Counted from the first letter of the stretch, positions 1-11,644 are shown. The stretch: 13,408 nt of DNA from Thermoplasmatota archaeon (GCA_028289805.1 JANQNI010000153.1:1-13408); one strand, 5' to 3'. Notes: a model not told the origin generated them from the sequence alone. Program-made: numbers and translations.

Positions 1-1
1 A

Positions 2-64
2 CGGATGCGGCGCTGGCACCGCGGCGGCACCGTGAGCAAGCGCAACTGGCTGGAGGAACCGTGA
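2..64 (+). CDS. C-terminal end of an unidentified protein (partial)
   Basis: Only about 20 codons are visible. In this frame they encode a short basic tail (several Arg, one Lys, two Trp) that ends in Leu-Glu-Glu-Pro before a TGA at 62-64. The stop overlaps the GTG start of the next gene as GTGA, a common sign of translational coupling, and the stretch contains the GGAGG ribosome-binding site at 52-56. The frame of the downstream gene is also open back to position 1, so the existence of this tail rests on the overlap arrangement rather than on homology. No function can be assigned. Confidence 0.4.
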   Translation, partial: RMRRWHRGGTVSKRNWLEEP

Positions 65-1026
65 CGGGCTCCGGGCACCGCGCGTCCGTGGCCGCCGTCG
101 CCCCGTTCCTGGTCGGCATCGCCCTCTTCGCGCTCCTGGCCGCCTTCAACGAGGCGCGCGACTTCGCCCTGTGGCGCAACTACGCCCTCAGCGGCATCCT
201 GCTGGGCGGCGCCGCCACCCTCGTCATCTGGCGCAGCGAGGTCCACATCCCCCACTACATCCAGTGGACCATCGTCGCCGCCCTGCTGACCCACTACGTC
301 GGCGGCAGCCTCGGCAGCCCGGACCCCTACCGGATGGGACTGCTCGGGATGCACGGCGTCAACGGCGCCTACCACCACTTCGACTGGTGGGACCACCTCA
401 CCCACGGCGTCGGCATCGGCGCCAGCGCCATGGGCATCGCCTACCTCGTCGAGGTCTACCAGACCCGCCGCGGCCTGCGCTGGAGCCCCAGCGCGGTCTT
501 CCTCTGCACGCTCCTGGCCGCCCTGACGGCCGGCGTCGGCGTGGAACTGTACGAGTACCTGGGCAAGACGGCGTTCCAGACCATCGACCAGGGCGGCTAC
601 GAGAACACCATGCGCGACCTGCACTTCAACCTCGTCGGCGCCATCGTCGGCGGCGGCCTCGCCGTCACCGTCGACCGCGTCCGCTTCGCCCAGCGCATCC
701 AGGCGCGCTGGAGTCCCATCGCGTCCGTCCCCGCCGACGCGCCGTGGTGGGGGCGCACCACGAGCGCCATGGTGGGCTTCGTGACCTTCTGCGCGCTGCC
801 CGCCGGCGGCGCCCTGTTCCTCTCCACGCGGTTCTTCGCCCAGGACATCCCCCCCGGCGACCTGCCCCTCTACGACCCCTCCCTCCAGACGCTCGTCTGG
901 CTGACCGCCCTCGGCGCCGTCGCCGCCCCCCTGGCCGCCGCCGCCCACCGCCGCACGATGCGGCGCACGCGCGGGGCCCCGCCGGCCGGCGCGCCCAGCG
1001 AGACGCCCACCCCGGAGGAACCCTGA
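61..1026 (+). CDS. Polytopic membrane protein, YjdF/DUF2238-like
   Basis: This 321-residue protein has about eight hydrophobic spans (roughly residues 9-29, 40-57, 65-83, 112-133, 144-163, 188-205, 234-256, 275-295) and a Pro-rich soluble C-terminus. Conserved-looking polar residues lie inside or beside spans: Asp111-His112 and His115, Glu162 and Glu165, and Asp186, His188 and Asn190 followed by Gly193. The order D..H, ELYE, RDxxxNxxGA resembles the YjdF/DUF2238 family of uncharacterised membrane proteins (established family, unknown function). This protein is longer, with extra C-terminal spans. The GTG start at 61 is chosen because GGAGG lies at 52-56 and the upstream stop overlaps it. The spacing is short and the frame is open upstream, so an earlier start is possible. 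Its stop overlaps the next ATG by one base (TGATG), which suggests co-translation. Confidence 0.75.
   Translation: MTGSGHRASVAAVAPFLVGIALFALLAAFNEARDFALWRNYALSGILLGGAATLVIWRSEVHIPHYIQWTIVAALLTHYVGGSLGSPDPYRMGLLGMHGVNGAYHHFDWWDHLTHGVGIGASAMGIAYLVEVYQTRRGLRWSPSAVFLCTLLAALTAGVGVELYEYLGKTAFQTIDQGGYENTMRDLHFNLVGAIVGGGLAVTVDRVRFAQRIQARWSPIASVPADAPWWGRTTSAMVGFVTFCALPAGGALFLSTRFFAQDIPPGDLPLYDPSLQTLVWLTALGAVAAPLAAAAHRRTMRRTRGAPPAGAPSETPTPEEP
1014..1018 (+). promoter_or_regulatory. Shine-Dalgarno GGAGG fixing the start at 1026
   Basis: GGAGG lies 7 nt before the ATG. It is complementary to the CCTCC at the 3' end of the 16S gene in this window (9386-9397, read on the minus strand). The site decides between the ATG at 1026 and the much longer open frame upstream. 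Confidence 0.75.
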
Positions 1027-1679
1027 TGTTCCGGCTCCTGGCCGCCCTGCTGGGCCTCGCCGTCGTCCTGGCCGTCTTCGCCGGCATCTACTACGCCCCC
1101 GAGAACGTCGAACTGCGCGAGCGCAGCGGCGCCTTCAACCTGGCCGCCGGCGAGGTGCGCCAGGAGGCGCTCCAGCCCAGCATCCCCGGCAGCGACATCG
1201 TCGTCGAGGTGGAGGTGCTGCAGGGCACCATCGACGTGTACGTCATGGACAAGGAGTGGGCCGGCAGCCTCCCGGAGGGCGGTCGGTTGCACCTCGACGC
1301 CCCCTTCAGCTACCACGCCGGGACCAGCGCCACCCACGTCAACGGGACGTACACGTTCACCCTGCGAAGCGACGGCCTGACCTGGATGAGCGTCGTCTTC
1401 GACAACTCCGACAACTACTACGACGGCGACGCCGTGCCCGCCGTGGACGACGCGGACGCCAACGGCACGCGGGCCGACGACGCGGAGGGCGCGGGGACCG
1501 CCCGCGTCAAGGTCACCGCCCGCTTCGTCGACGAGGAGGAGCGCAGCCTGCTGCTCGGCTACCTGGCCGCCGTGCCCAGCGTCCTGCTGGTCGTCGTCAC
1601 CCTGGGCCGCTCCTGGAGCCGCCACCGCAAGGCGAAGTGGGGGCAGGACCCCGCGTCGGCCCCCGCGCAGAAGCCGTAG
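1026..1679 (+). CDS. Membrane-anchored extracytoplasmic beta-rich protein
   Basis: This 217-residue protein is not recognised by name. Residues 4-23 form an N-terminal hydrophobic anchor or signal. A likely extracytoplasmic domain (about 25-130) has alternating beta-type segments, including a DIVVEVEVL strand and a GTYTFTL strand followed by MSVVFDNSDN. An acidic low-complexity linker covers 132-157, a second hydrophobic span covers about 175-193, and the tail is short and basic. The strand pattern with an 'xYTFxLxxxxxxxxVxFDN' ending is reminiscent of GOLD/p24-type beta-sandwiches, but this is a visual resemblance only. The ATG at 1026 is preceded by GGAGG at 1014-1018 with 7-nt spacing and overlaps the stop of the previous gene. 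The same frame stays open far upstream, but that part is an antisense-free shadow of the membrane protein gene. The protein probably works with its upstream neighbour at the membrane. Confidence 0.75.
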   Translation: MFRLLAALLGLAVVLAVFAGIYYAPENVELRERSGAFNLAAGEVRQEALQPSIPGSDIVVEVEVLQGTIDVYVMDKEWAGSLPEGGRLHLDAPFSYHAGTSATHVNGTYTFTLRSDGLTWMSVVFDNSDNYYDGDAVPAVDDADANGTRADDAEGAGTARVKVTARFVDEEERSLLLGYLAAVPSVLLVVVTLGRSWSRHRKAKWGQDPASAPAQKP

Positions 1680-1686
1680 GGCCGTC

Positions 1687-4600
1687 TCAGCCGCCGTGGC
1701 GGCCGCAGAACCGGCTGCCCGGCCGCGCCTTGTTCTTGCACGGGTCGCCGGCCTTGGTCGTGGCCTGGCACCGGCCGCCGGGGGGCGCGTCGGGGGACGG
1801 GGCCGGGGAGGAATCGGAGCGGTCGGACCGGGACGCGCCGCGCGGCGGGCGACCGGGACGCTTGTCCGCCTCGCCGTCCTCCGGGACGTGGAAGCTGCGG
1901 CGCTCGGGGCGGCCCCCGCGCGGCGTCGGGTCGACGGGGGCGTCGCCGGGGGGCGCGTCGGCAGGAGGCGAGGCGCGCCCGTCGGGGGTGCCCCCGCGAC
2001 GACCGGCGCGGTCGCGTCGACCCCCGCCCTCGCCGCGCGGGCGGCCCTCGGGCGCGGGGGCGGCGTCCGGGGTGTCCTCCGAGGAGCCCCGGCCACGTCG
2101 GCGCCGACGGCGCTTGCGCTTGCGCTTGCCGCCCTCACCGGATGCACCGGCGCCGTCGTCTCGCGGGCTCCCGTCACGCGGACCGCCGTCGCGCCGGCCC
2201 CCGTCGCCGCCCGCGCGACCGCCCCGGCCGCCGCGTCCGCGGTCGGCCCGGTCGGGCTCGTCGATGCGCTTGGGCCGGTGGGGCACGGCGCCGGACTTGG
2301 GCGGCGCGCCGATCTTGCCGTCCTTCTCCGGGTAGAACATCCGGACCTTGGTGGCCCCGTCGAGGTACTGGTCGAAGCCCTCGTGGCTGCGCAGGGTGCG
2401 CTCGTCGCCCACCAGCACGAAGTGGCGGCGGGCGCGGGTGACGGCCACGTTGAGGCGGCGCTCGTCGGAGAGGAAGCCGAGGCGGTGGCGGGGGTTGCTG
2501 CGGACGCTGCTGTAGAAGACCACATCCCACTCGCGGCCCTGGGCGCCGTCGACGGTGCTGATCTCCACGTCGGGCAGGAACTGGCGCAGCTTCTCGCGCT
2601 GGGCCTGGTACGGCGTCAGCACGGCCACGGTCCAGCCCCGGTCACGGATCTCCGTGCGGTACTTGCCCAGCAGGTGCCGGATGGCGTCCGCCTCGTAGTC
2701 GTTGGAGATGGAGCCGTTGCGCTGGCGGGGGTTCTCGCGGCCGGTGACGTGCTGGAACGCCGCCGCCGGCAACTCCTGGATGCCCTCCTGCGTCGCCGCC
2801 GACTCCGCCGTCTCGATGCGGCCCTCGTAGTAGCGCTTGTTCGAGAAGGCCACGATGGGCTCGCGCATGCGGAACTGGGTGCGCAGCATCGTGGTGCGCT
2901 CCCGTCCCGTCAGCTCCTCGATGCGCTCGAACAGGGTCCGGTCCAGGCCGGCCTCCTTGGCGTCGATGGCGACGACCGTGGGCGGCAGCTGGAGGGGGTC
3001 GCCCGCCAGCACCAGCCGGCGGCCGCGCAGCACCGCGGCGAGGCTGGACGGGGCCGTGCTCTGGCCGGCCTCGTCGTGGATGACGTAGTCGAAGAGGAAG
3101 GGGTTCATGCCGCCGCGGGGGTCGATGTACCGGAAGGCGCCGTAGTTGGTGGTGGCGACGACGATGCCCTGCTCGGCGGCCCAGCGCGTGAAGGCGGGGG
3201 CGTCGAGGGGGTCGATGCGGGCCGGCTCGGCGGCGGGGTCGCGCAGGTTGGGCGCGTGGCCCACGCGGACCACGGGGGCGCCGTTGCGGCGCAGCCCCAC
3301 GACCATGTTGTCCACGGCGGCGTTGGAGTCGGCCGTGACCAGCACCGAGTGGCCCGCGCGCGAGAGCGCCATGGCGAGGTGGACGAGGGTGTGCGTCTTG
3401 CCGGTGCCGGGGGGGCCGTGGATGAGGCGGACGCGGCCGCCGGAGAGGACCGCCTCGATGCTCTCGCGCTGGCTCTCGGTGAGGTTCTCCGACGGGAACG
3501 ACTGCTTGAGGCCCTCCGGCGGGGGCGTCTCGCCCAGCACCGCGGCGCGGATGAGGCCGTCGGGGCCGTCGTCCTGGGGCACGGAGGACCCGAGGGCCCG
3601 CCGGGCGCCGAGGATGGCCGTGTGGTACGCCTCGAAGACCTTCGCGTCGAAGGTGAGGTTGACGGTGACGTGGTCCGGCAACTGGTACGGACTGCCGCCG
3701 GGGCAGTCGATCGTGATGCGGCGGGTGGTGAGTCGGCTGACGAGGCCCCGGCCCAGCTCGCGGCGGCCGCCCGCCTCCACGAAGGCGACCTCGCAGCCCG
3801 GACTGATGTTCGTCGGGGGGAAGCGGGCGCGGCGCGTCTCCAGGACCACCGTGTCGCGGTCCTTGTTGACCACGCGCAGGTCCGTCAGGGCGAGGCCCTC
3901 GCGGCGGCGCTCCCGCTCCGGCTGGCGACGGTGCATGTCGGCCAGGTACTCGCGCTCGTACTCCTCCGCCAGCCCCAGGGCGTCGCTCCACTCCTTCAGG
4001 GCCGCCGCCGCGGCCTCGGGGTTGCCCTCGGCGATGGCGGTCCGGTCCGGCACGCGCTGCAGCTTCAGCGCGTCCATGGGCGACTTGAACTTGTGGTGCT
4101 TGCAGTAGGCCGTGGCGGCCTCCAGCAGGGCGCTGGACGGGAAGACGAAGCGCAGTTCGGGGTGGCGGCCCCAGGCGGTGACCAGGTCGTCCTTGTCCGC
4201 CGCCCGGCCCAGCGCCGCGAACGCCTTGCCGCGCCAGGCGTGCCGGCGCACGTCGTACAGGCCGGGGTGGGGCAGGTCGGGGACGCCCGGCGTGAAGCGG
4301 GGCGTGGCGAGGCGCAGGAGGTGCAGGGGCCCCTTCTCGGCGGCCACCAGCAGCGCGCCGGCGATGCCGCCGTGGGCGCGTGCAGCCTGGATCGCGTCGG
4401 CGGGTTCGACGGAGAGGCCGTCGTGAGCCACCTCGGCCGACCGGGCGACGACGGGGGTCAGGTCATGCAGGTCCTCGGCCGGGATGCCGCGCAGGGCCAG
4501 GGCGACGCCCACGAGGGCCTCCAGGTCCTCCACGGCCATGGCCGAGCCGGGGTCCTCGGCCAGCAGCAACCCCGCCATGACGCGGTCCAGCTGCGCCGAC

Positions 4601-5748
4601 GCGAGGCGCCACTTCTCGTCCCACGGCGGCACGTCGCACAGGTCCGCCGCGACGGGCAGGACGACCACGTCCTCGACGCTCCCCGGCGCCTGCAGCGTCT
4701 TCCACGCCACCGTCGCCAGCCGCAGCACGGCGCGCTGGCCCACCGCAGGGTCGGCGAGGAACCACCCCGTCGGGGCGTCGTCGGCGTCGTACTTCTCCGG
4801 CAGGTCCCGCAACTGCAACGTCTCGCGGGCACCGCGCACGGGGGTGCCGTCGTGGACCACCACGAGCCCCTCCTGCTTGCCCGCCCGCCGCGTCGCCTCG
4901 TCGCGGGCGCGGCCCTTGGCAAACGGTCCCGCCGTCACCGCAGGCAATCGCGTCGGGATGTCGCTGGGGTCCCACGGACCCTCGGGGCCGTGCTCGCCGC
5001 GCGCCCGCGGCTCCGGCTTGAGCATCGCCACGTGCAGCTTGTAGTCGATCTTCGGCAGCACGCCGACGTCGCGCGCCTGCTCCTCCGTGTAGCGGTACAC
5101 GAGGGGCCCGAACGCCTTGACCCACGGACGCGAGATCAGCAGGTCCACGGCCGACGGCTTGCGCGAGAGGCAGAAGCGGAACCGGAACGGCGTGCCCAGC
5201 AGCCGCTCCCCGAGCAGGGGGTTGACGCCGTCGGCGTCCAGCAGCACCAGGAGGCCGTTGCTGGCGAAGCGGCCCCAGTTCTCTAGCTCGACGGTCTGGA
5301 GCTCCTCCAGGTCCGCCACCACGAGCGCCCCCTCCTCCCGCGGCTCCAGGAAGTGGTGGTCGACGATGCCCGTGGGGTGCAGCCCGAACCGTTGCTCCAG
5401 GGCGCGGCGCACGTCGTCCACCTCCGTGGGCGCGCACGCGAACAGGACGTTCTGGACCTGTCCCCCGTTGACGACGTCGGCCAGGACCTCATACGGCAGG
5501 TCCCCGGCCGGGACCCCCAGGCTCAGCGCCACGAGGCCGTTGCGGCCCTCGTCGCGCCACTGCTCGAAGCCCTCCCGCTGCCAGGGGTAGTGCAGGGCCG
5601 TCCCCTCCACGCGGCCGATGGTGCCCGACTCGCCGCGCGCACGGTTGGCGGCGGCGCGCTCCGCGGCCTGCTGCACCGTCTCGGACTTGCATTGCTTGCA
5701 GGTCAGGCGCAGGTTGCCGTGGGTGCAAAAACGAGAGAGACCGACCAT
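1687..5748 (-). CDS. Upf1/DNA2-type superfamily 1 helicase with terminal zinc motifs and RGG tail
   Basis: This predicted 1353-residue ATP-dependent SF1B helicase presumably acts on RNA or single-stranded DNA. Visible motifs are a Q-like NLTESQ, Walker A GPPGTGKT (about 778-785), motif II DEAG (892-895), motif III AGDPLQLPP (915-923), motif V DGAQGREWD (1067-1075) and motif VI NVAVTRARR (1100-1108). A beta-rich segment before Walker A resembles the 1B barrel of Upf1/SMUBP2 proteins. The N-terminus has a C8/H10/C17/C20 cluster. Residues about 30-610 match nothing I recognise. The tail (from about 1150) is Gly/Arg/Pro/Asp-rich with RGG repeats and a Lys/Arg run from 1208, and it ends in C1327, C1337, C1348, H1351, like DUF5763-type fingers. 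The ATG at 5748 puts the zinc motif at the N-terminus; GTG at 5757 is an alternative, and no SD is visible. The frame stays open into 5S and 23S, which cannot be coding. Confidence 0.85.
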   Translation of the reverse strand: MVGLSRFCTHGNLRLTCKQCKSETVQQAAERAAANRARGESGTIGRVEGTALHYPWQREGFEQWRDEGRNGLVALSLGVPAGDLPYEVLADVVNGGQVQNVLFACAPTEVDDVRRALEQRFGLHPTGIVDHHFLEPREEGALVVADLEELQTVELENWGRFASNGLLVLLDADGVNPLLGERLLGTPFRFRFCLSRKPSAVDLLISRPWVKAFGPLVYRYTEEQARDVGVLPKIDYKLHVAMLKPEPRARGEHGPEGPWDPSDIPTRLPAVTAGPFAKGRARDEATRRAGKQEGLVVVHDGTPVRGARETLQLRDLPEKYDADDAPTGWFLADPAVGQRAVLRLATVAWKTLQAPGSVEDVVVLPVAADLCDVPPWDEKWRLASAQLDRVMAGLLLAEDPGSAMAVEDLEALVGVALALRGIPAEDLHDLTPVVARSAEVAHDGLSVEPADAIQAARAHGGIAGALLVAAEKGPLHLLRLATPRFTPGVPDLPHPGLYDVRRHAWRGKAFAALGRAADKDDLVTAWGRHPELRFVFPSSALLEAATAYCKHHKFKSPMDALKLQRVPDRTAIAEGNPEAAAAALKEWSDALGLAEEYEREYLADMHRRQPERERRREGLALTDLRVVNKDRDTVVLETRRARFPPTNISPGCEVAFVEAGGRRELGRGLVSRLTTRRITIDCPGGSPYQLPDHVTVNLTFDAKVFEAYHTAILGARRALGSSVPQDDGPDGLIRAAVLGETPPPEGLKQSFPSENLTESQRESIEAVLSGGRVRLIHGPPGTGKTHTLVHLAMALSRAGHSVLVTADSNAAVDNMVVGLRRNGAPVVRVGHAPNLRDPAAEPARIDPLDAPAFTRWAAEQGIVVATTNYGAFRYIDPRGGMNPFLFDYVIHDEAGQSTAPSSLAAVLRGRRLVLAGDPLQLPPTVVAIDAKEAGLDRTLFERIEELTGRERTTMLRTQFRMREPIVAFSNKRYYEGRIETAESAATQEGIQELPAAAFQHVTGRENPRQRNGSISNDYEADAIRHLLGKYRTEIRDRGWTVAVLTPYQAQREKLRQFLPDVEISTVDGAQGREWDVVFYSSVRSNPRHRLGFLSDERRLNVAVTRARRHFVLVGDERTLRSHEGFDQYLDGATKVRMFYPEKDGKIGAPPKSGAVPHRPKRIDEPDRADRGRGGRGGRAGGDGGRRDGGPRDGSPRDDGAGASGEGGKRKRKRRRRRRGRGSSEDTPDAAPAPEGRPRGEGGGRRDRAGRRGGTPDGRASPPADAPPGDAPVDPTPRGGRPERRSFHVPEDGEADKRPGRPPRGASRSDRSDSSPAPSPDAPPGGRCQATTKAGDPCKNKARPGSRFCGRHGG

Positions 5749-5793
5749 CGCGATCACGTGCCCTCGGAAGGGCGCAAATGGGGAAGAGGCAGG

Positions 5794-5811
5794 CTGCCCA
5801 AAGGAGGGCAG
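5794..5811 (-). terminator. Hairpin downstream of 5S (possible operon terminator)
   Basis: CTGCCC and GGGCAG form a perfect 6-bp stem with a 6-nt loop, 35 bp past the 5S end and before the helicase gene. A second 5-bp stem, CCGGA/TCCGG at 5820-5834, precedes it. No long T-tract follows, so a termination role is tentative; both could instead be processing signals. Confidence 0.35.
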
Positions 5812-5813
5812 AC

Positions 5814-5819
5814 ATTTAA
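5814..5819 (-). promoter_or_regulatory. Candidate TATA box for the helicase gene
   Basis: On the minus strand this short AT-rich stretch reads TTAAAT in an otherwise GC-rich spacer, about 66 bp before the ATG at 5748. Archaeal initiation some 25 bp downstream would give a leader of roughly 40 nt. The match is short and has no clear BRE, so read-through from the rRNA operon is an alternative source of the transcript. Confidence 0.3.
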
Positions 5820-5845
5820 CCGGAGTGATTCCGGCGGGAAGGGGA

Positions 5846-5971
5846 GTGGTGGACGGCGATGAGGTTTCCCGTTGGCTCGCGCACAACAGTACAAGGCCCA
5901 ACGCAGACCTGCTTAACTTCTGTGTTCGGGATGAGAACAGGTGAACCAGGTCGCTATGGCCGTCCCACCAC
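5846..5971 (-). rRNA. rrf: 5S ribosomal RNA
   Basis: The ends pair as expected for 5S helix I: GTGGTGGGACGGC at the 5' side (5959-5971) with GCCGTCCACCAC at the 3' side (5846-5857). Internally the 5S signature CCCGAACACAGAAGTTAAGC is present on the minus strand. The length of about 126 nt is normal for an archaeal 5S. It is the last gene of the operon, 70-80 nt downstream of the 23S 3' end. Ends are placed from helix I and may be off by a few bases. Confidence 0.93.
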
Positions 5972-5981
5972 GAGTGTGATG

Positions 5982-6000
5982 AGACTCCACAGGGGAGTCT
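5982..6000 (-). other. Hairpin in the 23S-5S spacer
   Basis: AGACTCC and GGAGTCT form a perfect 7-bp stem with a 5-nt loop between the outer 23S processing arm and the 5S gene. It is probably a processing or folding element of the precursor; its function is inferred from position only. Confidence 0.5.
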
Positions 6001-6008
6001 ATGCAGTA

Positions 6009-6042
6009 TGCATACGCAGCCTATTGGAAGCAATATGTCGAT
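6009..6042 (-). other. 23S processing stem, 3' arm (bulge-helix-bulge)
   Basis: This arm pairs with 8942-8975. Outer helix 6009-6021 with 8963-8975 (13 bp), 3-nt bulge 6022-6024 (ATA in RNA sense), central helix 6025-6028 with 8959-8962 (TCCA/TGGA), and inner helix 6029-6042 with 8942-8955 (14 bp). This is the canonical 4-bp, two-bulge substrate of archaeal tRNA splicing endonuclease, which is known to excise pre-23S in archaea. Confidence 0.88.
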
Positions 6043-6049
6043 CCACGGA

Positions 6050-8940
<2,891 letters not shown>

Positions 8941-8941
8941 A

Positions 8942-8975
8942 ATCGACATATTGCTTGATCCAGGCTGCGTATGCA
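8942..8975 (-). other. 23S processing stem, 5' arm (bulge-helix-bulge)
   Basis: Partner of 6009-6042. Outer helix 8963-8975, central helix 8959-8962, 3-nt bulge 8956-8958 (TCA in RNA sense), inner helix 8942-8955. All 31 paired positions are Watson-Crick. Cleavage in the two bulges and ligation would release a circular pre-23S, as established for other archaea. Confidence 0.88.
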
Positions 8976-9074
8976 CGTCGATACAGATGTACCGACCACC
9001 GTAATCGGATTCCGGCATACATATCGTACGCCGTCGGGCCCTGGTGTCTGTCAGGGTTCCTAGGTGATTCCACT

Positions 9075-9095
9075 CCGACTGGGGTCGCCAGTCGG
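9075..9095 (-). other. Spacer hairpin between tRNA-Ala and 23S
   Basis: CCGACTGG and CCAGTCGG form a perfect 8-bp stem with a 5-nt loop in the 16S-23S spacer. It is probably a structured part of the precursor between the tRNA 3' end and the 23S processing stem. Confidence 0.5.
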
Positions 9096-9157
9096 GCGGT
9101 GCGTATGTTGCGGAACTCGGCTCCCTTTCGGGACGAGGTCCATGTTCCCCGAAGGGA

Positions 9158-9230
9158 TGGACTCGACGGGATTTGAACCCGTGGCCTTCCGGTTGCAAAC
9201 CGGATGCTCTTCCAACTGAGCTACGAGCCC
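9158..9230 (-). tRNA. tRNA-Ala (anticodon UGC)
   Basis: A 73-nt cloverleaf in the 16S-23S spacer. The acceptor stem is GGGCTCG with CGAGTCC, the D-arm contains TAGCTCAGTTGGAAGAGCA, the anticodon stem is TCCGG/CCGGA around loop TTTGCAA (anticodon TGC), and the T-arm is ACGGG/CCCGT around TTCAAAT. The stem has the G3:U70 wobble pair that alanyl-tRNA synthetase recognises, and the discriminator base is A. CCA is not encoded (TCCC follows), so it must be added by the CCA-adding enzyme. tRNA-Ala in this position is typical of euryarchaeal rRNA operons. No intron is present. Confidence 0.97.
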
Positions 9231-9260
9231 AACTGGGCAGGATCGCTCGGTTGGATCCGC

Positions 9261-9309
9261 ATACGAGACAGCAAGGTCCCTAAGGTGCTCGGTCGGTTCC
9301 CTGGCTGAT
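9261..9309 (-). other. 16S processing stem, 3' arm (bulge-helix-bulge)
   Basis: In plus coordinates: 9261-9275 pairs with 10966-10980 (15 bp), 9276-9280 with 10934-10938 (5 bp), 9281-9283 is a 3-nt bulge (TTA in RNA sense), 9284-9287 is the central helix (CACC with GGTG), and 9288-9300 pairs with 10914-10926 (13 bp). After a one-sided 3-nt bulge (9301-9303), 9304-9309 pairs with 10908-10913. The core is a canonical splicing-endonuclease target. Confidence 0.87.
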
Positions 9310-9385
9310 GACGAGTGTTGGTGTCACCAGCATACCTACAGGTGTTGAGTCGATGGTTTGATTTCTACTTCCCGAAGGAAAGTAT

Positions 9386-10855
<1,470 letters not shown>

Positions 10856-10858
10856 TGG

Positions 10859-10876
10859 CCGACGCGGATGCGTCGG
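10859..10876 (-). other. Hairpin immediately upstream of 16S
   Basis: CCGACGC and GCGTCGG form a perfect 7-bp stem with a 4-nt loop, ending 3 bp before the mature 16S 5' end. It may mark or shield the 5' trimming site inside the excised pre-16S. Confidence 0.55.
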
Positions 10877-10907
10877 ACATACACACGGTATGACCTTGCC
10901 TGTAGGA

Positions 10908-10980
10908 ATCAGCGGAACCGACCGAGTGTCACCGGGACACAAGGTCGTTCTCACCTTGCTATGGTCTTGCTGTCTCGTAT
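10908..10980 (-). other. 16S processing stem, 5' arm with inserted hairpin
   Basis: Partner of 9261-9309. It contains the outer helix 10966-10980, a 27-nt insertion 10939-10965 absent from the other strand, then 10934-10938, central helix 10930-10933, a 3-nt bulge 10927-10929 (ACA in RNA sense) and inner helix 10914-10926. The insertion holds a self-complementary pair CAAGGT/ACCTTG with a 7-nt loop, so the stem would become a three-way junction just outside the cleavage motif. Confidence 0.85.
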
Positions 10981-11151
10981 TTCAGGAACATGAGGTCACG
11001 CCAGAGGTCCAGAGGACGTGTCGGGTTTCATGCCCATCATTGCGTGTCCCATCGGCTGGATGGAGGGGGTCACCGTCGGCGTGATGCCGTCTCGACCTCC
11101 AACGTTCCGATGGGGTTGTGCCCCCGAGTGGGGGCGGCCCACCACTTGGGC
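10981..11151 (-). other. rRNA leader without genes
   Basis: This is the transcribed leader between the last TATA-box promoter and the outer 16S processing arm. No TATA-like box, convincing reading frame or tRNA was seen. Together with the promoter array and the arm, it fills the 1.2 kb between 16S and the Toprim gene. Confidence 0.6.
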
Positions 11152-11194
11152 GGAGTTCCGCCGAAGTGAGAGGGGTATATGAGTGCTTCGGAGT
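11152..11194 (-). promoter_or_regulatory. rRNA promoter P6 (nearest 16S)
   Basis: The TATA box reads TCATATA on the minus strand (11176-11182). Upstream, GAAGCAC occupies the BRE position. A CTTCGGC block (11160-11166) matches the T(G/C)TCGGC element of the other units at the same 17-nt offset, with a weaker first half. Predicted initiation is about 27 nt from the first base of the box. Confidence 0.7.
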
Positions 11195-11277
11195 CGGGCC
11201 GCGAGGACCCGGCCTCCGATGCGAGTGGGATGTGGGCGCCCCCGGTCGTGCCGGGTGCGCACCCCGCCCGTCTGGGC

Positions 11278-11320
11278 GGATGGCCGCCGACACGGATGGG
11301 GTATATGAGGGCACCGGTGT
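11278..11320 (-). promoter_or_regulatory. rRNA promoter P5
   Basis: The TATA box reads TCATATA on the minus strand (11302-11308), followed at the fixed 17-nt offset by TGTCGGC (11286-11292) and GCC at the expected start region. The upstream BRE position is less like the other units. It lies 126 bp upstream of P6. Confidence 0.72.
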
Positions 11321-11415
11321 CCTCGGGGCGGCGAGCGCCGTCCCGAGTTGTCTGGTGCTGGAATCGATCGCATCCCATCGGCGCGGCCGGTGTGGGATGC
11401 CCCTGCCCCCTTGCG

Positions 11416-11458
11416 GGGAGGCGGCCGACATGGCCGCCATATATGAGCCTTGTGGGGC
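11416..11458 (-). promoter_or_regulatory. rRNA promoter P4
   Basis: The TATA box reads TCATATA on the minus strand (11440-11446), extended by one T. TGTCGGC follows at offset 17 (11424-11430), and CACAAGGC sits at the BRE position. It is 138 bp upstream of P5. Confidence 0.72.
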
Positions 11459-11523
11459 CGTCGAGACGGACCCGCGCCACCATGAGGCGACTCGGCCAGG
11501 GGTGCGGTTCGTGCCGCACCCGG

Positions 11524-11566
11524 TATTTTTCGCCGAGACAGGCCCAGTATATGAGTGCTGCGGGCC
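11524..11566 (-). promoter_or_regulatory. rRNA promoter P3
   Basis: The TATA box reads TCATATA on the minus strand (11548-11554), with TCTCGGC at offset 17 (11532-11538). Its predicted start region is unusually A-rich. Upstream it shares a block CGGGCCCGCAGC with P2. It is 108 bp upstream of P4. Confidence 0.72.
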
Positions 11567-11644
11567 CGGGAAGCCGCAAGAGCGGAATCCCGGCGGAGCA
11601 CCCATCTTTGAGGGGTCTTGGCGATTCGGAAGGCGATCAGATCC

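Noticed and set aside
171..1025. Upstream extension of the second membrane gene
   Set aside because: This part is an Arg/Pro-rich shadow of the YjdF-like gene; the SD and signal anchor set the start at 1026.
870..2525. 551-codon minus-strand frame across genes on both strands
   Set aside because: It overlaps two well-supported plus-strand genes and the helicase tail, and it is Ala/Arg/Pro/Thr low complexity.
1696..5286. 1196-codon open frame antisense to the helicase
   Set aside because: It has Val/Ala/Gly/Arg-rich repetitive composition without motifs, typical of the antisense frame of GC-rich codons; the helicase has all its motifs on the other strand.
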